Source of the DNA: Clostridia bacterium
Lineage (GTDB): Bacteria; Bacillota; Clostridia; Christensenellales; Aristaeellaceae
NCBI GenBank assembly: GCA_030526935.1
Contig: JAUNBY010000243.1
Coordinates: 1 to 5,113 of the forward strand
Length of the DNA: 5,113 nucleotides
Direction: 5' to 3'
Part shown: positions 1-5,113 of the stretch, piece by piece
How positions within the stretch are numbered: position 1 is the stretch's first letter
How the letters are laid out: each line of letters opens with the position of its first letter
The notes under the pieces: model-generated
Databases searched by the model: none
Seen by the model: the letters and a program-made list of their open reading frames with translations, nothing else
Told to the model about the DNA's origin: nothing
Position numbers and translations under genes: made by a program

Positions 1-59
1 CAAGCGCGGCCATTATGGTTCAATGTTGTTAAAAGCGCATATATTACAGACATTTACAC

Positions 60-88
60 TTGCAATTTCACGCGGCATGATATATAAT
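60..88 (+). promoter_or_regulatory. Sigma-A-like promoter of the ctsR operon
   Basis: TTGCAA at 60-65 is followed by a 17-bp spacer and a perfect TATAAT at 83-88, which is the layout of a housekeeping (sigma-A) promoter. Transcription would start near position 95, about 34 bases before the ctsR start codon. An alternative -10 (TATATA at 81-86, preceded by TG at 78-79) overlaps it. No other convincing promoter is visible ahead of mcsA, mcsB or clpC, so this one probably drives all four genes. Confidence 0.8.
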
Positions 89-90
89 AT

Positions 91-107
91 AGTCAAAGAT
101 GGTCAAG
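91..107 (+). promoter_or_regulatory. CtsR operator (heptad direct repeat)
   Basis: AGTCAAA (91-97), a 3-base spacer GAT, and GGTCAAG (101-107) match the CtsR consensus of two RGTCAAA heptads separated by NAN. The first heptad is perfect and the second differs only at its last base. The site begins 3 bases after the -10 box and covers the expected transcription start, so bound CtsR would block RNA polymerase. This implies autoregulation of the whole operon, as known in Bacillus and its relatives. Confidence 0.88.
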
Positions 108-115
108 GAGACCCC

Positions 116-123
116 GGGAGGTG
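116..123 (+). promoter_or_regulatory. Ribosome binding site of ctsR
   Basis: GGGAGGTG lies 5 bases before ATG 129-131. It decides the ctsR start. An in-frame ATG at 99-101 lies inside the CtsR operator, only a few bases from the expected transcript end, and has no Shine-Dalgarno sequence, so it is rejected as the start. Confidence 0.8.
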
Positions 124-128
124 TAATT

Positions 129-602
129 ATGGCGCAATTGAGCGACACGATAGAGAATTTTATTAAAGAACTGATGTGCGAGGATAAACAGATAGAGCTT
201 CGCAGAAACGAACTGGCGCAGCATTTCGGCTGCGCGCCCTCGCAGATAAACTACGTGCTGGCGACCAGGTTTTCCGTCGATCACGGCTATATAATCGAGA
301 GCCGGCGCGGGGGCGGGGGGTTTGTGCGCATACTTCGCATACAGACCTCGACCGGCCAGAATCTGCTATCGAGGCTTTTGGAGAGAATCGGAACCTCGAT
401 AAGCGAAGAATCGTCAAACGCAATTATACGGCAGTTGTACGAATCCAAAATAGTAACGGCATCGGAAGCCCGGATAATGTCGGCGGCCGTGGCCAAAAAC
501 TCGCTGGCGCTGCCGGTGAGCGCCAAGGATACCCTGAGAGCGGCGATACTTAAAAACATCGTCACGCAGGCTTTCAAAAACCGGGAGGAGGAAAATCAAT
601 GA
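129..602 (+). CDS. ctsR: Transcriptional repressor CtsR
   Basis: This is the 157-residue repressor of class III heat-shock genes (B. subtilis CtsR is about 154 residues). It acts as a dimer on tandem RGTCAAA heptads. The N-terminal winged helix-turn-helix covers roughly residues 1-72 and contains the family signature PSQINYVLATRF (37-48). The beta-wing is RR-GGGG at 59-64; in B. subtilis this glycine loop is the intrinsic heat sensor and the adjacent arginine is needed for DNA binding. The rest (about 75-150) matches the C-terminal dimerisation and McsB/ClpC-interaction domain, including an SEAR segment at 112-115. The start at 129 is chosen for its Shine-Dalgarno sequence. The gene lies directly behind its own operator, and its stop codon overlaps the mcsA start (ATGA), which suggests translational coupling. 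Nothing suggests loss of function. Identification is by recognised family motifs. Confidence 0.96.
   Translation: MAQLSDTIENFIKELMCEDKQIELRRNELAQHFGCAPSQINYVLATRFSVDHGYIIESRRGGGGFVRILRIQTSTGQNLLSRLLERIGTSISEESSNAIIRQLYESKIVTASEARIMSAAVAKNSLALPVSAKDTLRAAILKNIVTQAFKNREEENQ
583..591 (+). promoter_or_regulatory. Ribosome binding site of mcsA
   Basis: GGGAGGAGG lies within the 3' end of ctsR. It sits 7 bases before ATG 599 and 10 bases before the adjacent ATG 602. Both starts are possible; 599 gives the more usual spacing and overlaps the ctsR stop. Confidence 0.75.
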
Positions 603-1180
603 TGTGTGAAGAATGCGGCAAAAACGTCGCGAGCATAAAGCTGGTGAGCGTACTGGCGGGAGAAAAACACGAAAAACTCATATGTAGCGAATGCATGTCG
701 AAATTTCAAAAACAGTTTCGCGCGCTCGACCTGTCGGGATTGGCGGGTATATTGGGAAGCCTTATAAAGCAGACGGGCGGACTCGAGGACGACGCGGACA
801 ATAACAAGGTTTCGATGAGCGCGGAAGGCGATGAAAACGGAGAAAACGACGATCTCATGTGCATGGGATGCGGACTTACCTACGGGGAATACAGAAAGAC
901 GGGATTTCTTGGATGCCCGGAATGCTATCAGGCGTTCAGACACCCGCTGTCACAGACGCTCAAGCGCTTAAACGGCTATACAAGGCACATAGGCCGCGTT
1001 CCGGGAAACGACATGTGCTCGGTGTCCATACGCCTCGACATCGACCGCCTGCGCCATCAGCTCACGCGGGCGATAAACGAGGAGGAATACGAGCAGGCCG
1101 CCGATATACGCGACAGAATAAAGGAATTGAGCGCAATGCTCAGCGAAGTCGAAATAAGAGAGGGCGTAGCCAATGAATGA
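599..1180 (+). CDS. mcsA: McsA, zinc-binding activator of McsB
   Basis: The 193-residue protein is close to B. subtilis McsA (about 185). McsA binds zinc and activates the McsB arginine kinase, and it helps deliver CtsR and other clients to ClpC. Four CxxC pairs are intact: C3/C6, C29/C32, C88/C91 and C106/C109, in two zinc-finger modules separated by an acidic, low-complexity stretch (about 62-86). The segment GFLGCPECYQAF (102-113) is the characteristic second-module motif. A UVR-type helical hairpin follows at about 150-178, with the EEEYEQAADIRDRIKEL signature also seen in UvrB/UvrC and in the ClpC M-domain. The gene starts in a 4-base overlap with ctsR and ends in an 8-base overlap with mcsB. 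No zinc ligand is missing, so the activator appears functional even though its partner McsB has altered catalytic residues. Confidence 0.94.
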   Translation: MMCEECGKNVASIKLVSVLAGEKHEKLICSECMSKFQKQFRALDLSGLAGILGSLIKQTGGLEDDADNNKVSMSAEGDENGENDDLMCMGCGLTYGEYRKTGFLGCPECYQAFRHPLSQTLKRLNGYTRHIGRVPGNDMCSVSIRLDIDRLRHQLTRAINEEEYEQAADIRDRIKELSAMLSEVEIREGVANE

Positions 1181-2186
1181 GTATATGGCTCCCGAACAGG
1201 ACGTAGTGGTTTACAGTCGCGTGCGCCTGGCGAGAAATTTTGCCGATACGCCTTTTATGTCCGCCATGGACGACAATATGGCAAAGCGCAACGTCGACAG
1301 GGTGACCGATTATATCGCCCAGACGCCCAACGGCTCGGATTTCGAGCGCCTCGCGATAAAGGATCTTACCGCGAGCGAGCGCTCGTCGCTGGTCGAGAGG
1401 CGCCTTATAAGCTACGATACCCTCAAGCGCGAGAATTGGTCTGTGGCGCTTATATCCTCCGACGAAGCGCTGTCGATAATGATAAACGAGGACGACCACA
1501 TACGCATACAGGGCAAGCTTCCGGGCCTTCAGCTGGAAAAGGCGGGAGAACTGGCGTTTCAAATTGAAAAGGCGCTTTCTTCGCGCGGCGACATGGCTTT
1601 TGATACTCAGTGGGGGTATCTCACGGCTTCCCCGACGAACGTAGGCACCGCCATGAGGGCGGCGGCGATACTCCACCTGCCCGCGCTCATGGCGACGGGG
1701 CAGATAAACCAGATAAGTCAGGCCATCGCGCGGCTTGGCATGAGCATGAGGGGGCTTTACGCCGCGGATTGCGACGCCATGTGCGCCATGTATCAGATAT
1801 CCAATCAAACGACATTGGGCCGCAGCGAGGACGACATACTCCGCTCGCTCACCGCCGCCGCGCTTCAGGTGGCGGGACACGAGAGGGCCGTGAGGGACAA
1901 TATGTCCGCGAACGACAAAATAGGGCTTACCGACAGGCTCATGCGCTCTGTGGGCACGCTTAAATACGCGAGGATAATGCCGGCCAGGGAATTTATGACG
2001 CGGGTCAGCGATCTTAGGATGGCGGCGGCTATGAAGCTGGTGAACATATCGCTCGACGAAGTGGATAAGCTCATAGTCGAGATGCAGCCCGCGACGATAG
2101 AGGTGAGCCTGCCGTCCGCGAAAGACCAGCGCGCGCAGGACATCTCGCGGCAGAACAGAATTATGGAAGCGCTTAAAGACGTATAA
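1173..2186 (+). CDS. mcsB: McsB, protein-arginine kinase family, altered active site
   Basis: This is the phosphagen-kinase-fold protein of the CtsR operon (337 residues; B. subtilis McsB 363). McsB phosphorylates arginines on CtsR and misfolded proteins for ClpCP. Recognisable motifs are YSRVRLARN (14-22), NEDDHIRIQ (105-113), LTASPTNVGTAMR (150-162), RGLY (193-196) and YQISNQTTLGRSEDDI (207-222). Arginines equivalent to the ATP-phosphate clamp of arginine kinase are all present (R16, R18, R111, R162, R193). By my manual alignment to B. subtilis McsB, three catalytic positions are replaced: E121 by D107, C167 by S153 and E212 by A198. The N-terminus is 14 residues shorter, and an in-frame TAG at 1167-1169 rules out an upstream extension. 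AGAGGG at 1159-1164 lies 8 bases before ATG 1173 and supports that start; ATG 1185 is an alternative. The C-terminal domain is complete, with QD at 322-323 where B. subtilis has R337-D338. Family assignment is firm; kinase activity is doubtful. Confidence 0.93.
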   Translation: MNEYMAPEQDVVVYSRVRLARNFADTPFMSAMDDNMAKRNVDRVTDYIAQTPNGSDFERLAIKDLTASERSSLVERRLISYDTLKRENWSVALISSDEALSIMINEDDHIRIQGKLPGLQLEKAGELAFQIEKALSSRGDMAFDTQWGYLTASPTNVGTAMRAAAILHLPALMATGQINQISQAIARLGMSMRGLYAADCDAMCAMYQISNQTTLGRSEDDILRSLTAAALQVAGHERAVRDNMSANDKIGLTDRLMRSVGTLKYARIMPAREFMTRVSDLRMAAAMKLVNISLDEVDKLIVEMQPATIEVSLPSAKDQRAQDISRQNRIMEALKDV

Positions 2187-2191
2187 TTATT

Positions 2192-2196
2192 GGAGG
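2192..2196 (+). promoter_or_regulatory. Ribosome binding site of clpC
   Basis: GGAGG lies 5 bases before ATG 2202. It decides the clpC start: an in-frame TTG at 2190 overlaps this site and would put the Shine-Dalgarno sequence inside the coding region, and the family N-terminus aligns from MAIFSKFTERAQ onward. Confidence 0.8.
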
Positions 2197-2201
2197 CTTA
2201 T

Positions 2202-4622
2202 ATGGCTATATTTTCCAAATTCACCGAAAGGGCGCAAAGGGCGCTTATGGCCGCGCAGCGCGAAGCCGCGCAGATGGGGAGAAACAACGTTGGCACCGAG
2301 CATCTTCTGCTGGGGCTGTTGACGGATCCGGGAAGCGCGCGCATGGTACTCGGGGGAATCACCCTGGACGCGGCGAGAAACGAGATACTTCAGCTTCTTG
2401 GCCCCGGAAGCGGGGAATTCGATCCCGGAAAGAGCATGATATATACCCCGCGCACAAAAAAGGTACTCGAATTCAGCGCCCGCGAAGCCCGCGACCTCAA
2501 CCAGTCCTATATAGGCACGGAGCATCTTCTTCTGGCGCTAATGCGCGAGCGGGAGGGCGTCGCGGCTCATATACTGGTCAAGATGGGCATAGACCTCGAC
2601 AAGGCCAGAACCGAGCTTATAAAGCTCATTACCTCCGACGACGGACCTCTGGGCAATGTAGCGCCCGACGAGAGCACGCCGCTTTTGAATCAATACTCCC
2701 GCGACCTGACACGCGCCGCCAGAGCGGGCGAGCTAGACCCCGTAGTGGGGCGAAGCGGAGAAATAGAGAGAATCGTGCAGATACTTTCGCGCCGCACGAA
2801 GAACAACCCCGTTTTGATAGGAGAGCCGGGCGTGGGCAAGTCGGCGATAGTAGAGGGTCTGGCGCAGCTCATCGCGCAGGGGAACATACCTGAACTGCTT
2901 CGCGGCAAGCGCGTAATGTCTTTGGATCTTCCGTCGCTCGTCGCGGGAACCAAGTTTCGCGGAGAATTCGAGGAAAGGCTTAAAAACGTGCTGGCGGAGA
3001 TACGAAGCGTCGGAAACATAGTGCTTTTCCTGGACGAGATGCAGATGCTGGTCGGCGCGGGCGGCTCCGAGGGTTCCATTGACGCCGCGAATATACTCAA
3101 ACCCGCCCTCGCGAGGGGCGAGATACAGCTCATTGGCGCGACGACGCTAAGCGAGTATCACAAGCGCATAGAAAAGGACGCGGCCCTCGAGAGGCGCTTT
3201 CAGACCGTCAAGGTGGGAGAGCCGTCGAGGGACGAGGCCATAGAGATATTAAAGGGGCTTCGCGACCGTTACGAGGCTCACCACAAGGTGAAGATAACCG
3301 ACGAGGCGCTAACCGCTTCCGTCAACCTGTCGAGCCGCTATATCTCCGACCGCTTCCTGCCGGACAAGGCCATAGACCTCATAGACGAGGCGGCGTCTCG
3401 CGTTCGCATAAAGGCGTTTACCGCGCCGCCGGACATGAAGCTTCAGCAGAATCTTCTCGAAAAGCTCAACAAGGACACCGAAAAGGCCGTCGCGGACGAG
3501 GACTTTGAGATGGCCGCCAAGCTTCGCGACGAAAAGAAGAAGCTTCAAAACGAAATGATACTTCGCCGCCGCGACTGGGAAAAGGTGCGCGACGAGCGCG
3601 TGGACACCGTAGGCGAGGAGGAGATTGCGCAGATAGTCTCGCTTTGGACGGGAATACCCGTTACGCGCATGACCGAAAGCGAAGCCGAAAGGCTTATGTG
3701 TCTGGAACAGACGCTCCACAAGCGCGTCATAGGCCAGGACGAGGCGGTTTCCGCCGTCGCGAAAGCCGTGAGGCGCGCCCGCGCGGGGCTTAAGGACCCT
3801 CAAAGGCCCATAGGCTCGTTTATATTCCTGGGGCCTACGGGAGTTGGAAAGACCGAACTGTGCAAGGCGCTTGGATGCGCCCTGTTTGGAGACGAGAACA
3901 GCCTCATAAGGGTCGATATGTCGGAATACATGGAGAAGCACTCCGTATCGCGCATGATAGGTTCCCCTCCGGGCTACGTGGGTTACGACGAGGGCGGCCA
4001 GCTCACCGAGAAGGTCAGGCGCAAGCCTTATTCCGTGGTGCTGTTCGACGAGGTGGAAAAGGCTCATCCCGACGTATTCAACGCGCTTTTGCAGATACTC
4101 GAGGACGGCAGGCTGACCGACGGGCAGGGCAGGGTGGTCGATTTCAAGAATACCGTAATCGTCATGACCAGCAACGCCGGCGCAAGCGAGCTTAAAAAAC
4201 AGCGTGCCCTGGGCTTCGGTATGTCCATAGACACCGCCAAGGGCTACGAAGATATGAAACAGGGCGTCATGGACGCGGTCAAAAAGACCTTCCGCCCGGA
4301 ATTCATCAACCGCCTGGACGAGATAATCGTGTTCCACGAGTTGTCGCGCGAAGACATAGAAAAGATCGCGCGGCTGATGGTCGAAAGCGTCGCGGGCAGG
4401 TTGGCTGAGCGCGGCATAATGCTCAATATCGACGAGGCCGCCGTCAAACTTTTAGCCGACGCGGGATACGACAGCAAGTACGGCGCGAGACCTCTCCGCC
4501 GCGCCATACAGCGCATGGTAGAAGACGCGCTGTCCGAAGAAGTGCTCTCTGGTCGCATAAAGATGGACAGCACGGTGAACGTATCCGCCGACGGGGAGAA
4601 GCTGTCGTTTGAGACGGCGTAG
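2202..4622 (+). CDS. clpC: ATP-dependent Clp unfoldase ClpC
   Basis: This is a full-length 806-residue Hsp100 AAA+ unfoldase (B. subtilis ClpC 810). It forms hexamers that thread proteins into ClpP. The N-domain has two Clp-N repeats (about 1-70 and 78-145), each with a GTEH motif (31-34, 105-108); the Glu residues match the B. subtilis phospho-arginine receptor residues E32 and E106. The D1 module has Walker A GEPGVGKS (207-214), pore loop GTKFRGEFE (249-257), Walker B LFLDE (275-279) and arginine finger ERRF (330-333). The M-domain (about 412-465) keeps F435, R442 and D443, equivalent to the B. subtilis F436/R443/D444 contacts that hold the resting state. The D2 module has Walker A GPTGVGKT (544-551), pore loop GYVGYDEGG (591-599), Walker B VVLFDE (612-617), an LGF tripeptide likely to dock ClpP (670-672) and sensor-2 GARPLRR (761-767). 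The only local oddity is MQML after Walker B1, where B. subtilis has LHTL. The gene follows mcsB by 15 bases and ends with tandem stops TAG-TGA. Confidence 0.98.
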   Translation: MAIFSKFTERAQRALMAAQREAAQMGRNNVGTEHLLLGLLTDPGSARMVLGGITLDAARNEILQLLGPGSGEFDPGKSMIYTPRTKKVLEFSAREARDLNQSYIGTEHLLLALMREREGVAAHILVKMGIDLDKARTELIKLITSDDGPLGNVAPDESTPLLNQYSRDLTRAARAGELDPVVGRSGEIERIVQILSRRTKNNPVLIGEPGVGKSAIVEGLAQLIAQGNIPELLRGKRVMSLDLPSLVAGTKFRGEFEERLKNVLAEIRSVGNIVLFLDEMQMLVGAGGSEGSIDAANILKPALARGEIQLIGATTLSEYHKRIEKDAALERRFQTVKVGEPSRDEAIEILKGLRDRYEAHHKVKITDEALTASVNLSSRYISDRFLPDKAIDLIDEAASRVRIKAFTAPPDMKLQQNLLEKLNKDTEKAVADEDFEMAAKLRDEKKKLQNEMILRRRDWEKVRDERVDTVGEEEIAQIVSLWTGIPVTRMTESEAERLMCLEQTLHKRVIGQDEAVSAVAKAVRRARAGLKDPQRPIGSFIFLGPTGVGKTELCKALGCALFGDENSLIRVDMSEYMEKHSVSRMIGSPPGYVGYDEGGQLTEKVRRKPYSVVLFDEVEKAHPDVFNALLQILEDGRLTDGQGRVVDFKNTVIVMTSNAGASELKKQRALGFGMSIDTAKGYEDMKQGVMDAVKKTFRPEFINRLDEIIVFHELSREDIEKIARLMVESVAGRLAERGIMLNIDEAAVKLLADAGYDSKYGARPLRRAIQRMVEDALSEEVLSGRIKMDSTVNVSADGEKLSFETA

Positions 4623-4643
4623 TGAGTATCGAAACGACGCGTT

Positions 4644-4666
4644 CCGGGAGCGCATTGCGCTCCCGG
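4644..4666 (+). terminator. Strong hairpin after clpC, possible terminator
   Basis: CCGGGAGCGC (4644-4653) and GCGCTCCCGG (4657-4666) form a perfect 10-bp stem with a 3-base loop, 22 bases after the clpC stop. Its position fits an operon terminator or a 3' mRNA-stabilising hairpin. No T-run follows (GTATACAG comes next), so it is not a classic intrinsic terminator. It could act with Rho or protect the transcript end from exonucleases. Confidence 0.5.
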
Positions 4667-4687
4667 GTATACAGATGGGCGGCATAT

Positions 4688-4710
4688 ACGGGGTAACGAC
4701 GTAGCCCCGT
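4688..4710. repeat. Second inverted repeat downstream of clpC
   Basis: ACGGGG (4688-4693) pairs with CCCCGT (4705-4710) around an 11-base loop and is followed by TTTGAT. It is a shorter hairpin than the one at 4644-4666 with only a three-T tail. It might be a second, weak transcription stop or sit at the edge of the transposase remnant. No function can be assigned. Confidence 0.35.
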
Positions 4711-5037
4711 TTGATAAACCACCTAAATTCCGCCCCCAAATACCCTATACAAAACCATCATCAAAGCAAGGTATTCCGGCAAATAAAAACGCATAATGAG
4801 TCCGGAAAGGAAAAGCGGGGGCAGTTTTTTCGTGCGTGGGCGTATGTACGGGAACAGTCGGAACATCTGGCATATGACGTAACATCCATATCGGGTTACG
4901 GACGTGGTAACGAAGCGATGGAATATGGCTACAACCGAGACGGAGGGAATTTACCACAAATCAACCTTGGGATATTCTATGGGGAGCAGTCTCGTCTGCC
5001 CATTTATTACTGTGCATATCCCGGAAGTACGACGCGG
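4711..5037 (+). pseudogene. Remnant of IS1634/IS4-family transposase
   Basis: An open frame runs from about 4711 to a TGA at 5083-5085, but only its middle looks like a known protein. The translated segments GQFFRAW, LAYDVTSIS, EYGYNRDGGNLPQINLG and LPIYYCAYPGS match the block around the first catalytic aspartate of DDE transposases of the IS1634 (IS4-related) group. That Asp is encoded at 4876-4878. Full-length proteins of this group are several hundred residues. Here roughly 80-90 residues remain, without the amino-terminal part and without everything after the YPGS motif, including the later catalytic residues. The frame then runs through unrelated sequence into the CIRCE element. No ATG with a ribosome binding site starts it, and no terminal repeats were identified. 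It is a decayed insertion-sequence fragment, not a working gene. The homology limits are approximate and the family name is from recognised motifs. Confidence 0.72.
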
Positions 5038-5068
5038 CGAGCGCTGAATATGACGCTCGTGTTAATTG

Positions 5069-5095
5069 TTAGCACTCTCGCTTGATGAGTGCCAA
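5069..5095. promoter_or_regulatory. CIRCE element (HrcA operator)
   Basis: TTAGCACTC (5069-5077), a 9-base spacer, and GAGTGCCAA (5087-5095) match the CIRCE consensus TTAGCACTC-N9-GAGTGCTAA, with one mismatch (C for T at 5093). CIRCE is bound by the repressor HrcA and controls class I chaperone genes (groESL or hrcA-grpE-dnaK-dnaJ). The controlled gene is outside the window on the right. The stop codon of the transposase-remnant frame falls within the spacer, which is coincidental. Confidence 0.9.
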
Positions 5096-5102
5096 AAATC
5101 TG

Positions 5103-5108
5103 TTGACA
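5103..5108 (+). promoter_or_regulatory. Probable -35 box of a downstream heat-shock gene
   Basis: A perfect TTGACA begins 7 bases after the CIRCE element. With a usual 17-bp spacer the -10 box would fall near 5126-5131, beyond the window. The pairing with CIRCE makes a rightward class I heat-shock promoter likely, but the -10 box and the gene cannot be seen. Confidence 0.6.
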
Positions 5109-5113
5109 AACGC

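Noticed and set aside
10..35. GGTTCAA near 18-24 resembles the T-loop of a tRNA
   Set aside because: The flanks do not form a T-stem, no acceptor stem or CCA follows, and no other tRNA arm fits the few bases available at the window start.
99..128. Upstream in-frame ATG giving CtsR ten extra residues
   Set aside because: The codon lies in the CtsR operator next to the expected transcription start, lacks a ribosome binding site, and the extra residues (VKETPGGVI) encode the Shine-Dalgarno region of the real start.
1140..1880. Minus-strand open frame opposite mcsB (246 codons)
   Set aside because: Its composition (Arg/His/Gly-rich, no domain) and full overlap with a conserved gene mark it as a shadow frame.
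2190..2201. TTG start giving ClpC four extra residues (MEAY)
   Set aside because: It would translate through the GGAGG ribosome binding site, and family alignment begins at the ATG at 2202.
3309..4337. Long open frame on the minus strand opposite clpC (342 codons)
   Set aside because: It is a shadow of clpC in a GC-rich gene. Its translation has no recognisable domain and no ribosome binding site was seen, while the + strand frame is an unmistakable ClpC.
5038..5059. Inverted repeat CGAGCG / CGCTCG with a 10-base loop just before CIRCE
   Set aside because: A 6-bp stem is short and could arise by chance. There is no T-run and no match to a known operator, so no function is claimed.
1..5113. 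CRISPR array, riboswitch, rRNA or phage attachment site
   Set aside because: No regularly spaced direct repeats, conserved RNA fold or integrase-linked repeat was found on reading through the window. Apart from the promoter and clpC-downstream regions, the sequence is coding.

Overview
The window holds a complete class III heat-shock operon of the Firmicutes type, ctsR-mcsA-mcsB-clpC, all on the + strand. A CtsR-type operator sits in its own promoter, and a second heat-shock control element (a CIRCE palindrome followed by TTGACA) lies at the extreme right edge. The gene order, a glycine-loop CtsR, a four-CxxC McsA and a ClpC with an M-domain point to a low-GC-Gram-positive lineage, most likely Clostridia. 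The DNA is nonetheless rather GC-rich by eye and uses ATA for most isoleucines. I cannot place it more precisely from sequence alone.

Layout. Positions 1-128 carry a sigma-A-like promoter (TTGCAA, 17 bp, TATAAT), a CtsR box over the expected transcription start, and a ribosome binding site. Positions 129-2186 carry ctsR, mcsA and mcsB, each overlapping the next by 4-8 bases. clpC (2202-4622) follows mcsB after 15 bases. Positions 4623-5068 contain no intact gene. They hold a strong GC-rich hairpin without a T-run, a second weaker hairpin, and a two-end-truncated remnant of an IS1634/IS4-type transposase. Positions 5069-5113 hold the CIRCE element and a -35 box for a gene that begins beyond the window.

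How the genes work together (family knowledge): CtsR represses clp genes. McsA and McsB form an arginine-kinase complex that marks proteins with phospho-arginine and inactivates CtsR. ClpC, paired with ClpP, unfolds and degrades marked proteins.

The main surprise is in McsB. The fold-defining and ATP-phosphate-binding arginines are all present, but three positions that align with B. subtilis catalytic residues are changed: E121 to Asp107, C167 to Ser153 and E212 to Ala198. The frame is intact and the surrounding motifs are conserved. This therefore looks like a maintained but catalytically altered or dead kinase, not a decaying gene, within an otherwise standard CtsR/McsA/ClpC system.
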